A DNA stretch of 64,000 nt from Acidobacteriota bacterium (GTDB lineage Bacteria > Acidobacteriota > Terriglobia > Versatilivoradales > Versatilivoraceae). Below the pieces are notes generated by a model, which saw nothing but the letters and a program-made list of their open reading frames with translations, had not been told where the DNA came from and did not search any database. The stretch spans positions 1 through 64,000 of the forward strand of contig JAJDUG010000033.1 of NCBI GenBank assembly GCA_022826755.1, in the 5' to 3' direction. Both the position numbers and the translations under genes were made by a program. This document shows, piece by piece, positions 8,819-17,230 of this stretch. How positions within the stretch are numbered: position 1 is the first letter of the stretch; every line of letters begins with the position of its first letter.

Positions 8819-9946
8819 CTACTCGGCAAATCCCAGGTCGAAGCGGGTAAAGGTGAGGAAGGCGTAGCCGCCCCGTTCCCAGATGACCCCGATGCTCCGA
8901 TCGGACAGCAGGGTAATGTCCGAGTAGGCTGCCTTTTCTTCCGAGATGACCCGTTCGTTGGCAAAGGTCCGGCCTTCGTCATAGCTGAGGCGCAGAACCA
9001 GCGTCTGCCGCCCGGGGCCCTTGGGTCCTGTCCAGAGGATCCGATTGCGGTCGTCGCCGGCCGACGCCAGGGAGTAGCGCTCGATGGCGGAGGCGATGGG
9101 TGGCGCCACCTGTCCGGTCCCGGGGGAAGACCAGGTCTCGCCGCCGTCGCTGCTAAGGAAGATCCACCGGGTCGGGCCCTTGTCCTGGCGGGCATCCATC
9201 AGGAGGTTGCCGTCGGCCAGCTCGACCAGTTGGTTCTCGCTGGTGGTGGGGGATGCCAACCGGCCCCGAGTCCAGGTCTCTCCGTGGTCGTCGCTGTAGA
9301 TGACGAAAGCCGTCCAGGCGGTCGGAGTGGACCGGTCGTCGCCGTCGCCCTTTCCGGTCGTCTGGGAGACCGGAACGATCAGGCGCCCCTTGGCATTCTG
9401 AATGGCGCCCCCCGGACCGAAGAAAGAGCTGCCCCAGCGCTCGATGTCCCGGGCGATTCCGGTGAGGTCCATGGGCTCCGACCAGGTGAGCCCGTTGTCC
9501 TGGCTGTAGCTCCCCCAGGCCTGAGAGTCGTCGGTCCCGACCCTGGCGCTCGCACTGCTGCGGTCCGGCCTGGTGCGGTTGTGGAACAGCCACACCCGCT
9601 TGGTGGTCCGATCCACCAGGGTGACCGGGTTGCAGGAGGCCCAGCGCTCGCCGGGATCGTCCAGGACCATCATGTCCGACCAGGTCTCGCCGTCGTCGGT
9701 GCTGCGCTTGTAGACCAGGTCTATGTCGTTGCCGTGCGTGCCGGGGTCGTGCCGGTTGTACTTGCGGGCTTCGGTAAACACCAGCAGCGATCCGTCGGGG
9801 GCGGTTTCCACGGCCGGGATGCGGTAGGTGTGGTAGCCGTCCTGGCCCGAGGTGAACACGTCCACGTGGGCGATCTCCTGCTTGGCCGCACAACCCTGCA
9901 GAAGGAGGCCCAGAGACAGCAGAAGCACTACCCGGTAATCGTTCAT
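8819..9946 (-). CDS. GH33-like sialidase lipoprotein
   Basis: 375 aa from the ATG at 9946. I chose this start because a lipoprotein signal follows it (LLLSLGLLLQGC, lipobox ending at Cys near residue 19) and AAGGAGGG lies upstream. An in-frame upstream extension has no signal. The protein shows the arginine RIP motif (YRIPAV), FTEARKYN, a GNDIDLVYK strand, and several Asp boxes (STDDGETW, SQDNGLTW, SDDHGETW, SSDGGETW), the pattern of six-bladed exo-sialidases. It would release terminal sialic acids outside the inner membrane. Its neighbours include a GH109-like enzyme and a second sialidase-like gene. Confidence 0.85.
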   Translation of the reverse strand: MNDYRVVLLLSLGLLLQGCAAKQEIAHVDVFTSGQDGYHTYRIPAVETAPDGSLLVFTEARKYNRHDPGTHGNDIDLVYKRSTDDGETWSDMMVLDDPGERWASCNPVTLVDRTTKRVWLFHNRTRPDRSSASARVGTDDSQAWGSYSQDNGLTWSEPMDLTGIARDIERWGSSFFGPGGAIQNAKGRLIVPVSQTTGKGDGDDRSTPTAWTAFVIYSDDHGETWTRGRLASPTTSENQLVELADGNLLMDARQDKGPTRWIFLSSDGGETWSSPGTGQVAPPIASAIERYSLASAGDDRNRILWTGPKGPGRQTLVLRLSYDEGRTFANERVISEEKAAYSDITLLSDRSIGVIWERGGYAFLTFTRFDLGFAE

Positions 9947-10600
9947 GTCAACCTTCCCTCCTTGCCTGCCTCGATGGCAGCGGACCGCTGTCGACGGCGG
10001 GCCGATCCTGTCCAGTTGGATTGATTTCCAGCAAGGATACACCGTTTTGGCCAGACTGGCGAAGGTCTGTAAGCTTGCCTGAAAAAACGAAAAAAGAGTT
10101 ATCCACTAAGGCACACGAAGGACCACGAAGACACACGAAGAAAGACACTGTTCTTGACCCACTTAAAGGGAGCCCCCTTGGGTTCGGGTGAGGGAAAACG
10201 CAGCCAGTCAGCTTGCCGTGCGACAGCGTCTCGCCCTGTTAATCCTGTGCATCCATGTTCAATAGGTAGATAACCGGATCAACGGGACAGGGTCCTTGTT
10301 GCCGATAGGCCATGAAGAAAAACCGAAACAGATCCATTCGGATTCGTGTCCATTCGTTTTCATTCGTGGTTCGTCTTTATCAACGCCCCCCTGTTTCTCT
10401 CTCGAATGATCCGTCCCGTCGTGGGGGGCGGGGGCGCAGCTTGCTTGAAAGAAGTCCATTCGTATTCGTGTCTATTTGTGGTTCGCTCTCATGAACGATC
10501 AGCCGTCAAACCTCGCGGCTGGCATATAATTGCAACCTGTAAACAGCTACCCCCCGGGAAAGGCAGAGACCAGAATACTGTCCGCAGGAAAGGAAATGCC
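9947..10600. other. Long spacer carrying repeat copy B
   Basis: About 650 bp between divergently oriented genes, with no supported gene. Most of it is the dispersed repeat described at 10078-10490. The last ~100 bp, rich in A/T around 10520-10540, should hold the promoter of the oxidoreductase gene, but I see no clear -35/-10 pair. Confidence 0.6.
10078..10490 (+). repeat. Dispersed 'ATTCGTG' spacer repeat, copy B (with internal spacer)
   Basis: The order of blocks matches copy A. GCCTGAAAAAACG leads into AAAGAGTTATCCACTAAGG, then CACACGAAGGACCACGAAG units and a TGTTCTTGACCCA block. After ~170 bp of unrelated sequence come ATTCGTGTCCATTCGTTTTC and TTCGTGGTTCGTCTTTATC. These are followed by the CCTGTTTCTCTCTCGAATG block, a GC hairpin, and a second short ATTCGTATTCGTG unit. 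The last part nearly duplicates copy A letter for letter. Confidence 0.8.
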
Positions 10601-11932
10601 ATGAGCACGGAAAACCAGCCCCTCGGCTCATTCATCAACCGGCGCGACTTCGTGAAATCCGGCGCCGCAGTTGGACTTGGCCTGGCGGCCGGCCATCGGG
10701 CCAAGGCCCGCCAACCCTCCATGGAAACGGTCCGTGTGGGATTCGTGGGCGTGGGAGGGATGGGGACCGGGCATATCAGAAACCTGGTTCGCATCGAGGG
10801 TGCGGCCATCACGGCCATCTGCGACATCCGGGAAGAGCACGCCCGGCGAGCCGCCGCCATGGTGCAGGAGGCGGGGCAGCCGGCCCCCAGGCTCTATACC
10901 GGCGGCGAGCGCGACTTCGAGCGTTTGTGCGCCGAGGAAGACTTGGACCTGGTCTACACCGCCACGCCCTGGCGCTGGCATGTCCCGGTCTGCGTCGCCG
11001 CCATGAAGAACGGCAAGCATGCCGCCACCGAAGTGCCGGCGGCGGTCACGCTGGAAGAGTGCTGGCAGTTGGTGGAGACTTCCGAGAGCACCGGGAAGCA
11101 CTGCGTCATGATGGAGAACTGCTGCTACGACCGGGCGGAACTGATGATTCTGAACATGGTTCGCAAGGGCCTGTTGGGAGAGTTGCTCCACGCCGAGTGC
11201 GGTTATCTGCACGACCTGCGCGACATCAAGTTCAGCGACGAGGGAGAGGGGCTGTGGCGGCTGGCCCATTCGGTGACGCGCAACGGGGACCTCTATCCGA
11301 CACACGGGCTGGGACCGGTGGCTCAGTGCATGAACATCAACCGCGGCAACCAGTTCGCCCGGCTGGTTTCCATGAGCAGCCCCTCCCGGGGACTCAACCT
11401 GTTTGCGGAAAAGAAGTTCGGCCCGGAGAGCCCGGAGGCCCGAAAACGGTATGCGCTGGGGGATGTGGTCACCACCCTGATCCGGACCGTCGGGGGGCAG
11501 ACCATCGTGGTGAAGCACGATACCGATTCCCCCCGGCCCTACAGCCGGGACGTCAACGTGCAGGGGACCCGCGGCCTGGTTCGCAAGTATCCCGAGGAGA
11601 AGATCCACATCGAGGGACGCTCCCCCGAGCACCAGTGGGAACCGCTTTCCGATTACCGCTCGGAGTTCGAGCACCCCTTGTGGAAGGCCATGGAAGAGAC
11701 GTCCAGGGGAGCCGGCCACGGAGGCATGGACTACATCGAGGACTACCGTTTGATCCAGTGCCTGCGCCGGGGCACGCCCCTCGACATGGACGTGTACGAC
11801 GCCGCGGCCTTGAGCGCCGTATCCCCCCTGAGCGAGCGCTCCATCGCCAGCCGGAACCAACCCGTCCATTTCCCCGACTTCACGCGCGGTGGGTGGAAGA
11901 AGCGACAGCCTCTGGGCATCGTCACCGCCTGA
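10601..11932 (+). CDS. Gfo/Idh/MocA oxidoreductase with Tat signal, GH109-like
   Basis: 443 aa from the ATG at 10601 (AGGAAAGGAAA upstream). The N-terminus has a twin-arginine signal, NRRDFVKSGAAVGLG. A Rossmann NAD(P) site follows (GFVGVGGMGTGH, ~residues 48-59), then the KNGKHAATEVPAA substrate-lysine region. The C-terminal half (GGQTIVVKHDTDSPRPYSRD, GTRGLVRKYPE) resembles GH109 alpha-N-acetylgalactosaminidases, which use bound NAD+ in an oxidation-elimination mechanism. The GH109 assignment is from memory of conserved segments; a generic exported Gfo/Idh oxidoreductase is the alternative. With the adjacent sialidases it suggests removal of sialic acid and N-acetylgalactosamine from host or environmental glycans. 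Confidence 0.8.
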   Translation: MSTENQPLGSFINRRDFVKSGAAVGLGLAAGHRAKARQPSMETVRVGFVGVGGMGTGHIRNLVRIEGAAITAICDIREEHARRAAAMVQEAGQPAPRLYTGGERDFERLCAEEDLDLVYTATPWRWHVPVCVAAMKNGKHAATEVPAAVTLEECWQLVETSESTGKHCVMMENCCYDRAELMILNMVRKGLLGELLHAECGYLHDLRDIKFSDEGEGLWRLAHSVTRNGDLYPTHGLGPVAQCMNINRGNQFARLVSMSSPSRGLNLFAEKKFGPESPEARKRYALGDVVTTLIRTVGGQTIVVKHDTDSPRPYSRDVNVQGTRGLVRKYPEEKIHIEGRSPEHQWEPLSDYRSEFEHPLWKAMEETSRGAGHGGMDYIEDYRLIQCLRRGTPLDMDVYDAAALSAVSPLSERSIASRNQPVHFPDFTRGGWKKRQPLGIVTA

Positions 11933-11952
11933 GCGGCCGCGCCCAACGACTT

Positions 11953-12055
11953 TCAATTCCTCTCAATCCTCCAGAAGACGCCGGTGACGGTTGCCGTGTC
12001 GGCGGTGATGCTCCCGTGGAGATTGGGGGTCAGAAACCGGTCCTGGGACAGTTCC
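11953..12055 (-). pseudogene. 3'-end remnant of a second sialidase-like gene
   Basis: Positions 11959-12055 match 12842-12938, the 3' end of the neighbouring sialidase-like gene, without gaps and with about 86 of 97 identical bases by hand count. Read on the minus strand the remnant still gives a clean frame ending in TGVFWRIERN and a stop, against TGVFWRIERQ in the intact gene. It breaks off at 12055, just before the AT-rich promoter of the AbrB/PIN pair. So the toxin-antitoxin module lies between a broken and an intact copy of the same gene end. Confidence 0.8.
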
Positions 12056-12074
12056 CTATTGCAGTTGCCATTGA

Positions 12075-12101
12075 AAGGAAATATATTATCCTTGTTTCCT
12101 T
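12075..12101. promoter_or_regulatory. Inverted repeat in AT-rich leader of AbrB/PIN pair
   Basis: AAGGAAA (12075-12081) and TTTCCTT (12095-12101) are perfect 7-bp arms around a TATATTATCC core that could include a -10 element. Located 24 bp before the antitoxin ATG, it is a likely autoregulatory operator for the AbrB-type antitoxin. This is inferred from position. Confidence 0.45.
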
Positions 12102-12124
12102 ACTTACTCCACAGTGTGGCGACC

Positions 12125-12349
12125 ATGCTTGCCAAGCTGACGTCCAAGAACCAGTTGACCCTCCCCAAAGCCGTGGTCTCCGACTTCCAAGGCGCCGAGT
12201 ACTTCGATGTGACCAAGGAGAACGGTCGCATCGTGCTGACACCGGTGCGTCTGAACCGCGCCGATGCCGTGCGCGCCAAGTTGGCTGAACTCGGCCTGTC
12301 CGAGGCCGATGTGGCCGAGGCCGTGGCCTGGGCTCGCCGGGCCAAATGA
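12125..12349 (+). CDS. AbrB/SpoVT-family antitoxin
   Basis: 74 aa. The swapped-hairpin DNA-binding motif is clear: LTSKNQLTLPKAVV at residues ~4-17, followed by FDVTKENGRIVLTPV. The C-terminal tail (ADAVRAKLAELGLSEADVAEAV) would bind the toxin. I took the ATG at 12125, since the family begins right at the MxAKLTSKxQ motif; the longer upstream frame runs over the sialidase remnant. Its stop overlaps the PIN gene start (ATGA), so the two are translationally coupled. It should neutralise the toxin and repress the pair. Confidence 0.85.
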   Translation: MLAKLTSKNQLTLPKAVVSDFQGAEYFDVTKENGRIVLTPVRLNRADAVRAKLAELGLSEADVAEAVAWARRAK

Positions 12350-12768
12350 CCCGGCTACGACTGGTGCTCGACACCAACGTGCTGCTGTCGGCCCTGCTGT
12401 TCCCTACCGGATCGTTGTCCTGGCTGCGTCATGCCTGGCAGTCGGAAGCCATCCGCCCACTGGCAAGCCGTGATACGACGGCGGAACTGCTCCGCGTGCT
12501 GCACTATCCGAAGTTCCGCCTGAACGGCGACGAAGGGGAAGACCTGCTGTCCGATTACTTGCCCTGGTGCGAGACGGTCATCGTGTCGCAGCCTCCGGCC
12601 GTGCCGGAATGCCGCGATCCTTCCGACAGGCCTTTCCTCGAACTTGCGCTGGCGGGGCAAGCCGATGCCTTGGTGACCGGCGGCGGCGATCTGCTTGCCC
12701 TGGCATCGGTGTTTTCGGTTCCGGTCCTCACCCCGAATGCCACAAGGGATCGATTGCGCCACGGATGA
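12346..12768 (+). CDS. PIN-domain ribonuclease toxin (VapC-like)
   Basis: 140 aa. PIN acidic residues are present: Asp9 in LVLDTNVLLSAL, a central glutamate in TTAELLRVLHY, the Asp pair in CRDPSDRPFLELAL, and the Asp of VTGGGDLLAL. This belongs to the 'putative toxin, PIN family' branch usually paired with AbrB-like antitoxins. It would cleave RNA when freed from its partner. The ATGA overlap with the antitoxin shows coupling. The pair lies between a broken and an intact sialidase 3' end, which suggests arrival by insertion or local duplication. Confidence 0.85.
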   Translation: MTRLRLVLDTNVLLSALLFPTGSLSWLRHAWQSEAIRPLASRDTTAELLRVLHYPKFRLNGDEGEDLLSDYLPWCETVIVSQPPAVPECRDPSDRPFLELALAGQADALVTGGGDLLALASVFSVPVLTPNATRDRLRHG

Positions 12769-12835
12769 GCGTTCGACAGGAAGGTTTGGCTTGAGCGATC
12801 GCCTGGCGGAACCGCGCACCGGCGGCAAGAGGCCC

Positions 12836-14122
12836 CTATTGCCTCTCAATCCGCCAGAAGACGCCGGTGACGGTTGCCGTTCCGGCGGCGATGCTGCCGT
12901 GGAGGTAGGGGGTCAGGAACCGGTCGCGTGACAGTTCCAGGGTGGGGGCGGTGAAGGAGTGGCCGGGAGGCTTGGGAACCAGCTCGAACCGGGTGGACTG
13001 GTTCATCCGGGTCGTCCCTGAAGGGGATCCGTCCGCCCAGGTCTTGCCTCCGTCCAGGCTGATCCGTGCGTAGAGAGCCCCGTAACTCGGACTCCAGTTG
13101 CCTGCCTGGTGGGTCACCACCACCACGTTGTTCCCGGTCCAAAGAATGGTTCCCCGGTGCTCGTAGTAGCCGGTGAGGCTGCCGGGCACCTCGCTGAAGG
13201 TGCGGCCGCGGTCGTGGGATTCCAGCAGGAGACCGTTCTTGTAGATGGAGGGCTCGTGGGAGGGCACATCGGCAGGGCTTCCGGTTTTCTCCAGCGTGCT
13301 CTGCCGATCCTCTCCGGCCAGCAGAGGCCGCTGGATGCGGGTCATGGCCAGCAGATGGTCCGGGTTGAAGGGGTCGGCCGCCAGACCGACTTCACAGACG
13401 AAGGGGTGCATCAGGGTCGGGTCGCCCCAGCTTGCGCCGCCGTCGGTGCTGCGAATCAGAAACAGGCCCCCGATGTCCGCGTCCGGACGAACCAGGCCGT
13501 CCTGCATGAGGTCGGAGTCCTGATAGTACCAGGGAAGATAGCGGGCGCCCACCCCCAGCATCAAGGTCCCGTCAGGGCTTTCCAGGAAGGTGTTGTAGTC
13601 GTCTCCCACCCAGTCGTAGGGCTGTTTTGAAGACGGGGCCACAGCGGCGCCGTCCACAGGGGCGGCCTTCCAGCTCCGGCCCCGGTCCGCAGAATAGGAA
13701 ACCGTTATCGCATCCTGTGCCCTTGGACCGGCCAGCCAGAGCCGGCCGTCCCGGGTGACCCCCAGGGCAAAGGCATTCTCCGCCTCGATCGCCTTCCAGG
13801 TCCGGCCATTGTCGGTGCTTCTCACCAGCCCGCGGGTCTGCGTGTTGACAAAGATCGACCCGTCGGGGTGCCGCACGATTCCCAGCATCCCCCGCCCCTG
13901 ACCGCTTCCCGGGGGAACGATCTGCACCTCCCCCTCGATCTCGACCCGGACCCGATGGTCCTCCACCCGGGGGCGGCAGCCCGCACCGGCGGCGCCCACG
14001 ACCGTGATCAGTCCAAGAAGGACTCCGCACTTCACCAATGCAGGAATCAGCCGAGACCTATTGGTGGTGCCGATTGTTGACCGGCGAGTCTTAACCCACC
14101 TTGGTTGGATCCTTTGTTTCAT
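12836..14122 (-). CDS. Sialidase-superfamily (BNR) lipoprotein
   Basis: 428 aa from the ATG at 14122, chosen for the lipoprotein signal (LGLITVVGAAGAGC) and an AAGGGGA site. Asp boxes recur (STDNGRTW, SADRGRSW, STDGGASW, SHDRGRTF, SLDGGKTW), so the fold is a sialidase/neuraminidase-like propeller. There is no RIP motif at the N-terminus as in the GH33-like neighbour, so catalytic sialidase activity is uncertain; it may be a glycan-binding or divergent hydrolase. Its last ~97 bp are duplicated at 11959-12055. The gene ends about 70 bp from the PIN toxin, convergently. Confidence 0.75.
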   Translation of the reverse strand: MKQRIQPRWVKTRRSTIGTTNRSRLIPALVKCGVLLGLITVVGAAGAGCRPRVEDHRVRVEIEGEVQIVPPGSGQGRGMLGIVRHPDGSIFVNTQTRGLVRSTDNGRTWKAIEAENAFALGVTRDGRLWLAGPRAQDAITVSYSADRGRSWKAAPVDGAAVAPSSKQPYDWVGDDYNTFLESPDGTLMLGVGARYLPWYYQDSDLMQDGLVRPDADIGGLFLIRSTDGGASWGDPTLMHPFVCEVGLAADPFNPDHLLAMTRIQRPLLAGEDRQSTLEKTGSPADVPSHEPSIYKNGLLLESHDRGRTFSEVPGSLTGYYEHRGTILWTGNNVVVVTHQAGNWSPSYGALYARISLDGGKTWADGSPSGTTRMNQSTRFELVPKPPGHSFTAPTLELSRDRFLTPYLHGSIAAGTATVTGVFWRIERQ

Positions 14123-14306
14123 GAGTGTCCCCTTGTGCAGATGTCCTGGGTGGCATATGCCGCAACGGAGTTGAAGGCAACAGCAGAGTAGAGGCGGCCA
14201 TCTCCTTAGTAACGACCTCGCAGACAACGACGTGCCCTTACCTGAGGCTGCTTGGTTGACCGGTCGGGTGAGGCGGGAAAAAGGCCGTTGTGAAAGGGGA
14301 TGAACC

Positions 14307-14873
14307 ATGAAACCGATACCCAGTGAAAGTTTAGCGGTTCTGATGGTTGTCGGACTGGCTTTGATGTTTCCCGAGTCTTGGGTGCTCGGCCAGGACCCCT
14401 CCGAGAATGACAAACCCGGCTTTGGACGGTTTTATCTGGTCGGAGGTAACAGAAGTTTAGGATGGGGAGTGAGCCACAGCAAGTACAAGGGGCCCTATGC
14501 CGGAATCGAAATGGTGTGGAATCCAAGCCCGAATCCACCGACTGAATTTGAGTCCGAGACGGAGATCAACTTTCCGATTGGCTATTCCTTTCCTTTGTCG
14601 TCCCGTGTCACCTGGACACCCTACGGGCTGCTTGGCTATGCCATGAGCTCCAAGTGCATAGACCGCGTGCCGGGGTCCTGCAGAATTTTCATGCCCGATG
14701 AGTATCCGGAACATCGGTTCTCCGACGGCCTGCTCGATTACAGAGAGGCCACCCATTTTAACGGCGGAGGCGGCATGGAGTTTGCCTTCAGGGGGAAAAA
14801 GCACGGCTTCTCGATAGGCGTCAGAGCCACCAGGCGTAGTGGCTTCTCCATGATATTCGGAATCACCTTCTAG
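14307..14873 (+). CDS. Exported protein, tandem paralogue 1 (possible outer-membrane beta-barrel)
   Basis: 188 aa, function not recognised. A signal peptide (residues ~8-29, LALMFPESWVLGQ) is followed by alternating polar/hydrophobic strands rich in Gly and aromatic residues (FYLVGGNRSLGWG, GIEMVWN, TWTPYGLLGY). It ends in a strand closing with Phe (FSMIFGITF), as in small outer-membrane barrels. It contains a Cys pair (SSKCIDRVPGSCR) kept in its paralogue. The next gene is a tandem duplicate at roughly half identity, with a matching leader (GTTGTGAAAGGGG against GTTGTGAAGGGGG). Both would be exported. Confidence 0.65.
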   Translation: MKPIPSESLAVLMVVGLALMFPESWVLGQDPSENDKPGFGRFYLVGGNRSLGWGVSHSKYKGPYAGIEMVWNPSPNPPTEFESETEINFPIGYSFPLSSRVTWTPYGLLGYAMSSKCIDRVPGSCRIFMPDEYPEHRFSDGLLDYREATHFNGGGGMEFAFRGKKHGFSIGVRATRRSGFSMIFGITF

Positions 14874-15043
14874 TGTGCTGTCCCAGAAGTTCATTTACAT
14901 TATTTCAGCCGGAAACCCACATGAATTCAATAAGGTAACGTCTTGAATAATGCACCGAATTAATGAGACAGAACACTAGCCAGGCGACACTTCAGACCGG
15001 CCAGCTATGAAGGGGGAAAAGGACGTTGTGAAGGGGGTGAACG

Positions 15044-15607
15044 ATGAATCTGAGACTCAGCAGAAGTTCCGCAATTCTGATTGTTTCAGGACTGGCTCTG
15101 ATGTTTCCCGAGTCTTGGGCGCTCGGCCAGGACCCGTCGGAGAAGGGCAAACCCGGCTTTGCGCACGCTTACTTGATCGGAGGTAGCAGAAGTATTGGAT
15201 TGGGCGCGGGTATCGGGAGGCGTAAAGGGCTCTATCTTGGAATGGAGTTGGCGTTGAACAAGCCGAAACCACCTTCCGATTTTGAATCCGAGTTGGAGAT
15301 GAACTTTCCCATTGGCGTTTCCATCCCGTTGTCCTCTCGTGTCACCTGGACTACCTATGGGCTTGTCGGCTGGGCCGGGAGCGCGAGGTGCGTGGACCGC
15401 ATACCGGGTGCCTGCAGAAGATTCAATCCCGGAGAGAATCCGGAACAAGCGTTCTCCGACAGTTTTATCGATTACCGGACGGCCGATTATTTGAATTCCG
15501 GAGGCGGGATGCTGTTCGCCATTAAGGGAAAAAAAGCCGGCTACACAATAGGCGTCAGATATACCACGCGCAGCAGTTTGTCCGTGACATTCGGATTCAC
15601 TCGGTAG
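15044..15607 (+). CDS. Exported protein, tandem paralogue 2
   Basis: 187 aa, a tandem copy of the preceding gene. The signal peptide (GLALMFPESWALGQ), the GLxLGMEL strand, NFPIG, PLSSRVTWT, the Cys pair (ARCVDRIPGACR) and the terminal strand (LSVTFGFTR) are conserved. It closes with Arg rather than Phe. The first ~30 residues are the most conserved, indicating a fairly recent duplication. A leader-like segment (ATGAAGGG, then AAAAG) recurs again after its stop at about 15626-15660, possibly the scar of a third unit. Function unknown; an envelope barrel or secreted beta-rich protein is the best guess. Confidence 0.65.
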   Translation: MNLRLSRSSAILIVSGLALMFPESWALGQDPSEKGKPGFAHAYLIGGSRSIGLGAGIGRRKGLYLGMELALNKPKPPSDFESELEMNFPIGVSIPLSSRVTWTTYGLVGWAGSARCVDRIPGACRRFNPGENPEQAFSDSFIDYRTADYLNSGGGMLFAIKGKKAGYTIGVRYTTRSSLSVTFGFTR

Positions 15608-15663
15608 CGGGGCGCCCCCTTGGTCCGGCCGGAAATGAAGGGCAAAAAGATGCTCACGAAGTG

Positions 15664-17226
15664 TCAGAAAAACCGAAACGAATAGAGCCGGGCCTGCTGC
15701 AGGGTGAACCTCAGTTGAATGACCTGTCCCTGCAGGTGGCCAAGGCTTTCCTTGCCGTTCCAGCGCACCATCCGCCGGGTTTTGTCGAATCGCTCCATCA
15801 GGCACTCGGCCTTGCCATACCCCTCCAGGGGAAGGCCGTCATTTCCGAGGATCTCAACCTGGACCCGTCCTTGCGCGGCGGCGGCGTTGATGGTCAGGCG
15901 CTGCCCTTCGAAGGTGAAGGGCCTGGTGGTGAGGCTTCCCTCGGCCGATCCGGCCTGGAGCGACACGAATCCATCCATCCTGAGCTTGGCCAGGCCGATG
16001 CCGTTGGTCGCGCGTGAGACCCCCGGCGGAAGTTCGTGGTTGTGATCCACCCCGAAGCCGGTGTAGTAGATCCAGATTTCGTCTCCCACCAGCAGCGGCG
16101 CCTGCAGGGGATAGATGCTGCCCCAGTCGAAGTCTCCCGGCCTTTGGGAGAGTGGCAGGAACACCTGGCGGTCGCCGGCCCGCAGCCAGTGCCTGCCGTC
16201 GCGGCTGTAGGTGAGCTGCACCGCTCCCCGGCAATACTCGGGGTCGTAGCTGAAGACCGTCATCAGGCCCAGGCGCAGCCCGTCGTAGGCCAGCACCTCC
16301 ATGTTGTAGAACTGGTCCAGATTGAGGGGGTCTTGGGCGTCTGCTCCCAGGATGGGGCGGTAGTCGGTCCAGTGAATGAAATCCTTGCTGACCGCCTGTC
16401 CCACTCGACGCAGGCTGTGATTGCGGGGATGGCGCTCGCGCCTGGGGTCCCAGAGCCGCCGCCAGGTCTCGACCGCCCGCGGGTCGGTGGTCAGGTCCGG
16501 CCGCACCTCCGAAATACGTCCGGTGCGATCTCGCACGATGGCCACGTACTTGCCGAGGAACTCGTCCCAGTAGGGCACCATGTGGCTGTCGTGGCCGGGT
16601 GGGATGAACAGCACCGGGCGCCCCCGGTTGTATGGGGTCCAGTTCAAGCCGCCGGCGGAGTGAGAGGCGTAGACCTTGTAGCCCTGCCACATGTGCAGCA
16701 TCTTGTAGCGCCGGTCGGGATCGGGTTCCCTTTCGTCGAGGAAGACACCGCTGGTCACCCCGCTGTGGGGCATCACGATGTTGTTGCGCTTGCTGCCGTC
16801 CGATTCCACCATTCCCAGCACGGGCTTTCGCCAACGGATCCCGTCCCGGCTGGTGGCATAGCAGAGTCGGGCCAGCTCGTCCCCTCCCTCTCCGGGGTGG
16901 AGGCTGTACCAGATCTTGAACAGGCCCTTCCGCTGGTCGTAGAGAATGCTGGAAAACCCGATGAACATGCCGGCGTCCCAGGCGGTGCTCTCCTTGGGGA
17001 CACGGGAAAGCAGGGGGTTGCCGGGGACCTTTTCGGGTTGATGCAGAACGCGGGAAAGCCCGGTCATGGACCGGATGAGGGTTTCGTCGAGGAAAAGTTG
17101 CCGCCGGCTGCCCAGGGCCGGAGCCTCTTCAGGGGCGGTGACGGGCGCCGGAGCACAGGCCGGAAAGGGGCTGACGGCCAGAAAGAGCAGGGCCGCGCCG
17201 AAGGTCCAACGCCGCTTGAGCGTCAC
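15664..17226 (-). CDS. Exported five-bladed-propeller-like protein (GH32/43-like)
   Basis: 520 aa with an N-terminal signal (residues ~7-24, ending PACAP, a weak lipobox). The body begins RRQLFLDETLI and has repeated segments of the beta-fructosidase/arabinanase-like propeller type: WYSLHPGE, CYATSRDGIRW, HSAGGLNWTPY, VQLTYSRDGRHW, GDEIWIYYTGFG. A C-terminal ~100-residue beta-rich domain (ITINAAAAQGRVQVEILG-like) follows. Proteins of this layout are common near carbohydrate-degrading genes, but the substrate and catalytic residues are not evident. It is followed closely upstream on the same strand by the small PepSY-like gene (4-bp gap), so the two are probably one unit. Confidence 0.65.
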   Translation of the reverse strand: MTLKRRWTFGAALLFLAVSPFPACAPAPVTAPEEAPALGSRRQLFLDETLIRSMTGLSRVLHQPEKVPGNPLLSRVPKESTAWDAGMFIGFSSILYDQRKGLFKIWYSLHPGEGGDELARLCYATSRDGIRWRKPVLGMVESDGSKRNNIVMPHSGVTSGVFLDEREPDPDRRYKMLHMWQGYKVYASHSAGGLNWTPYNRGRPVLFIPPGHDSHMVPYWDEFLGKYVAIVRDRTGRISEVRPDLTTDPRAVETWRRLWDPRRERHPRNHSLRRVGQAVSKDFIHWTDYRPILGADAQDPLNLDQFYNMEVLAYDGLRLGLMTVFSYDPEYCRGAVQLTYSRDGRHWLRAGDRQVFLPLSQRPGDFDWGSIYPLQAPLLVGDEIWIYYTGFGVDHNHELPPGVSRATNGIGLAKLRMDGFVSLQAGSAEGSLTTRPFTFEGQRLTINAAAAQGRVQVEILGNDGLPLEGYGKAECLMERFDKTRRMVRWNGKESLGHLQGQVIQLRFTLQQARLYSFRFF

Positions 17227-17230
17227 GGGG

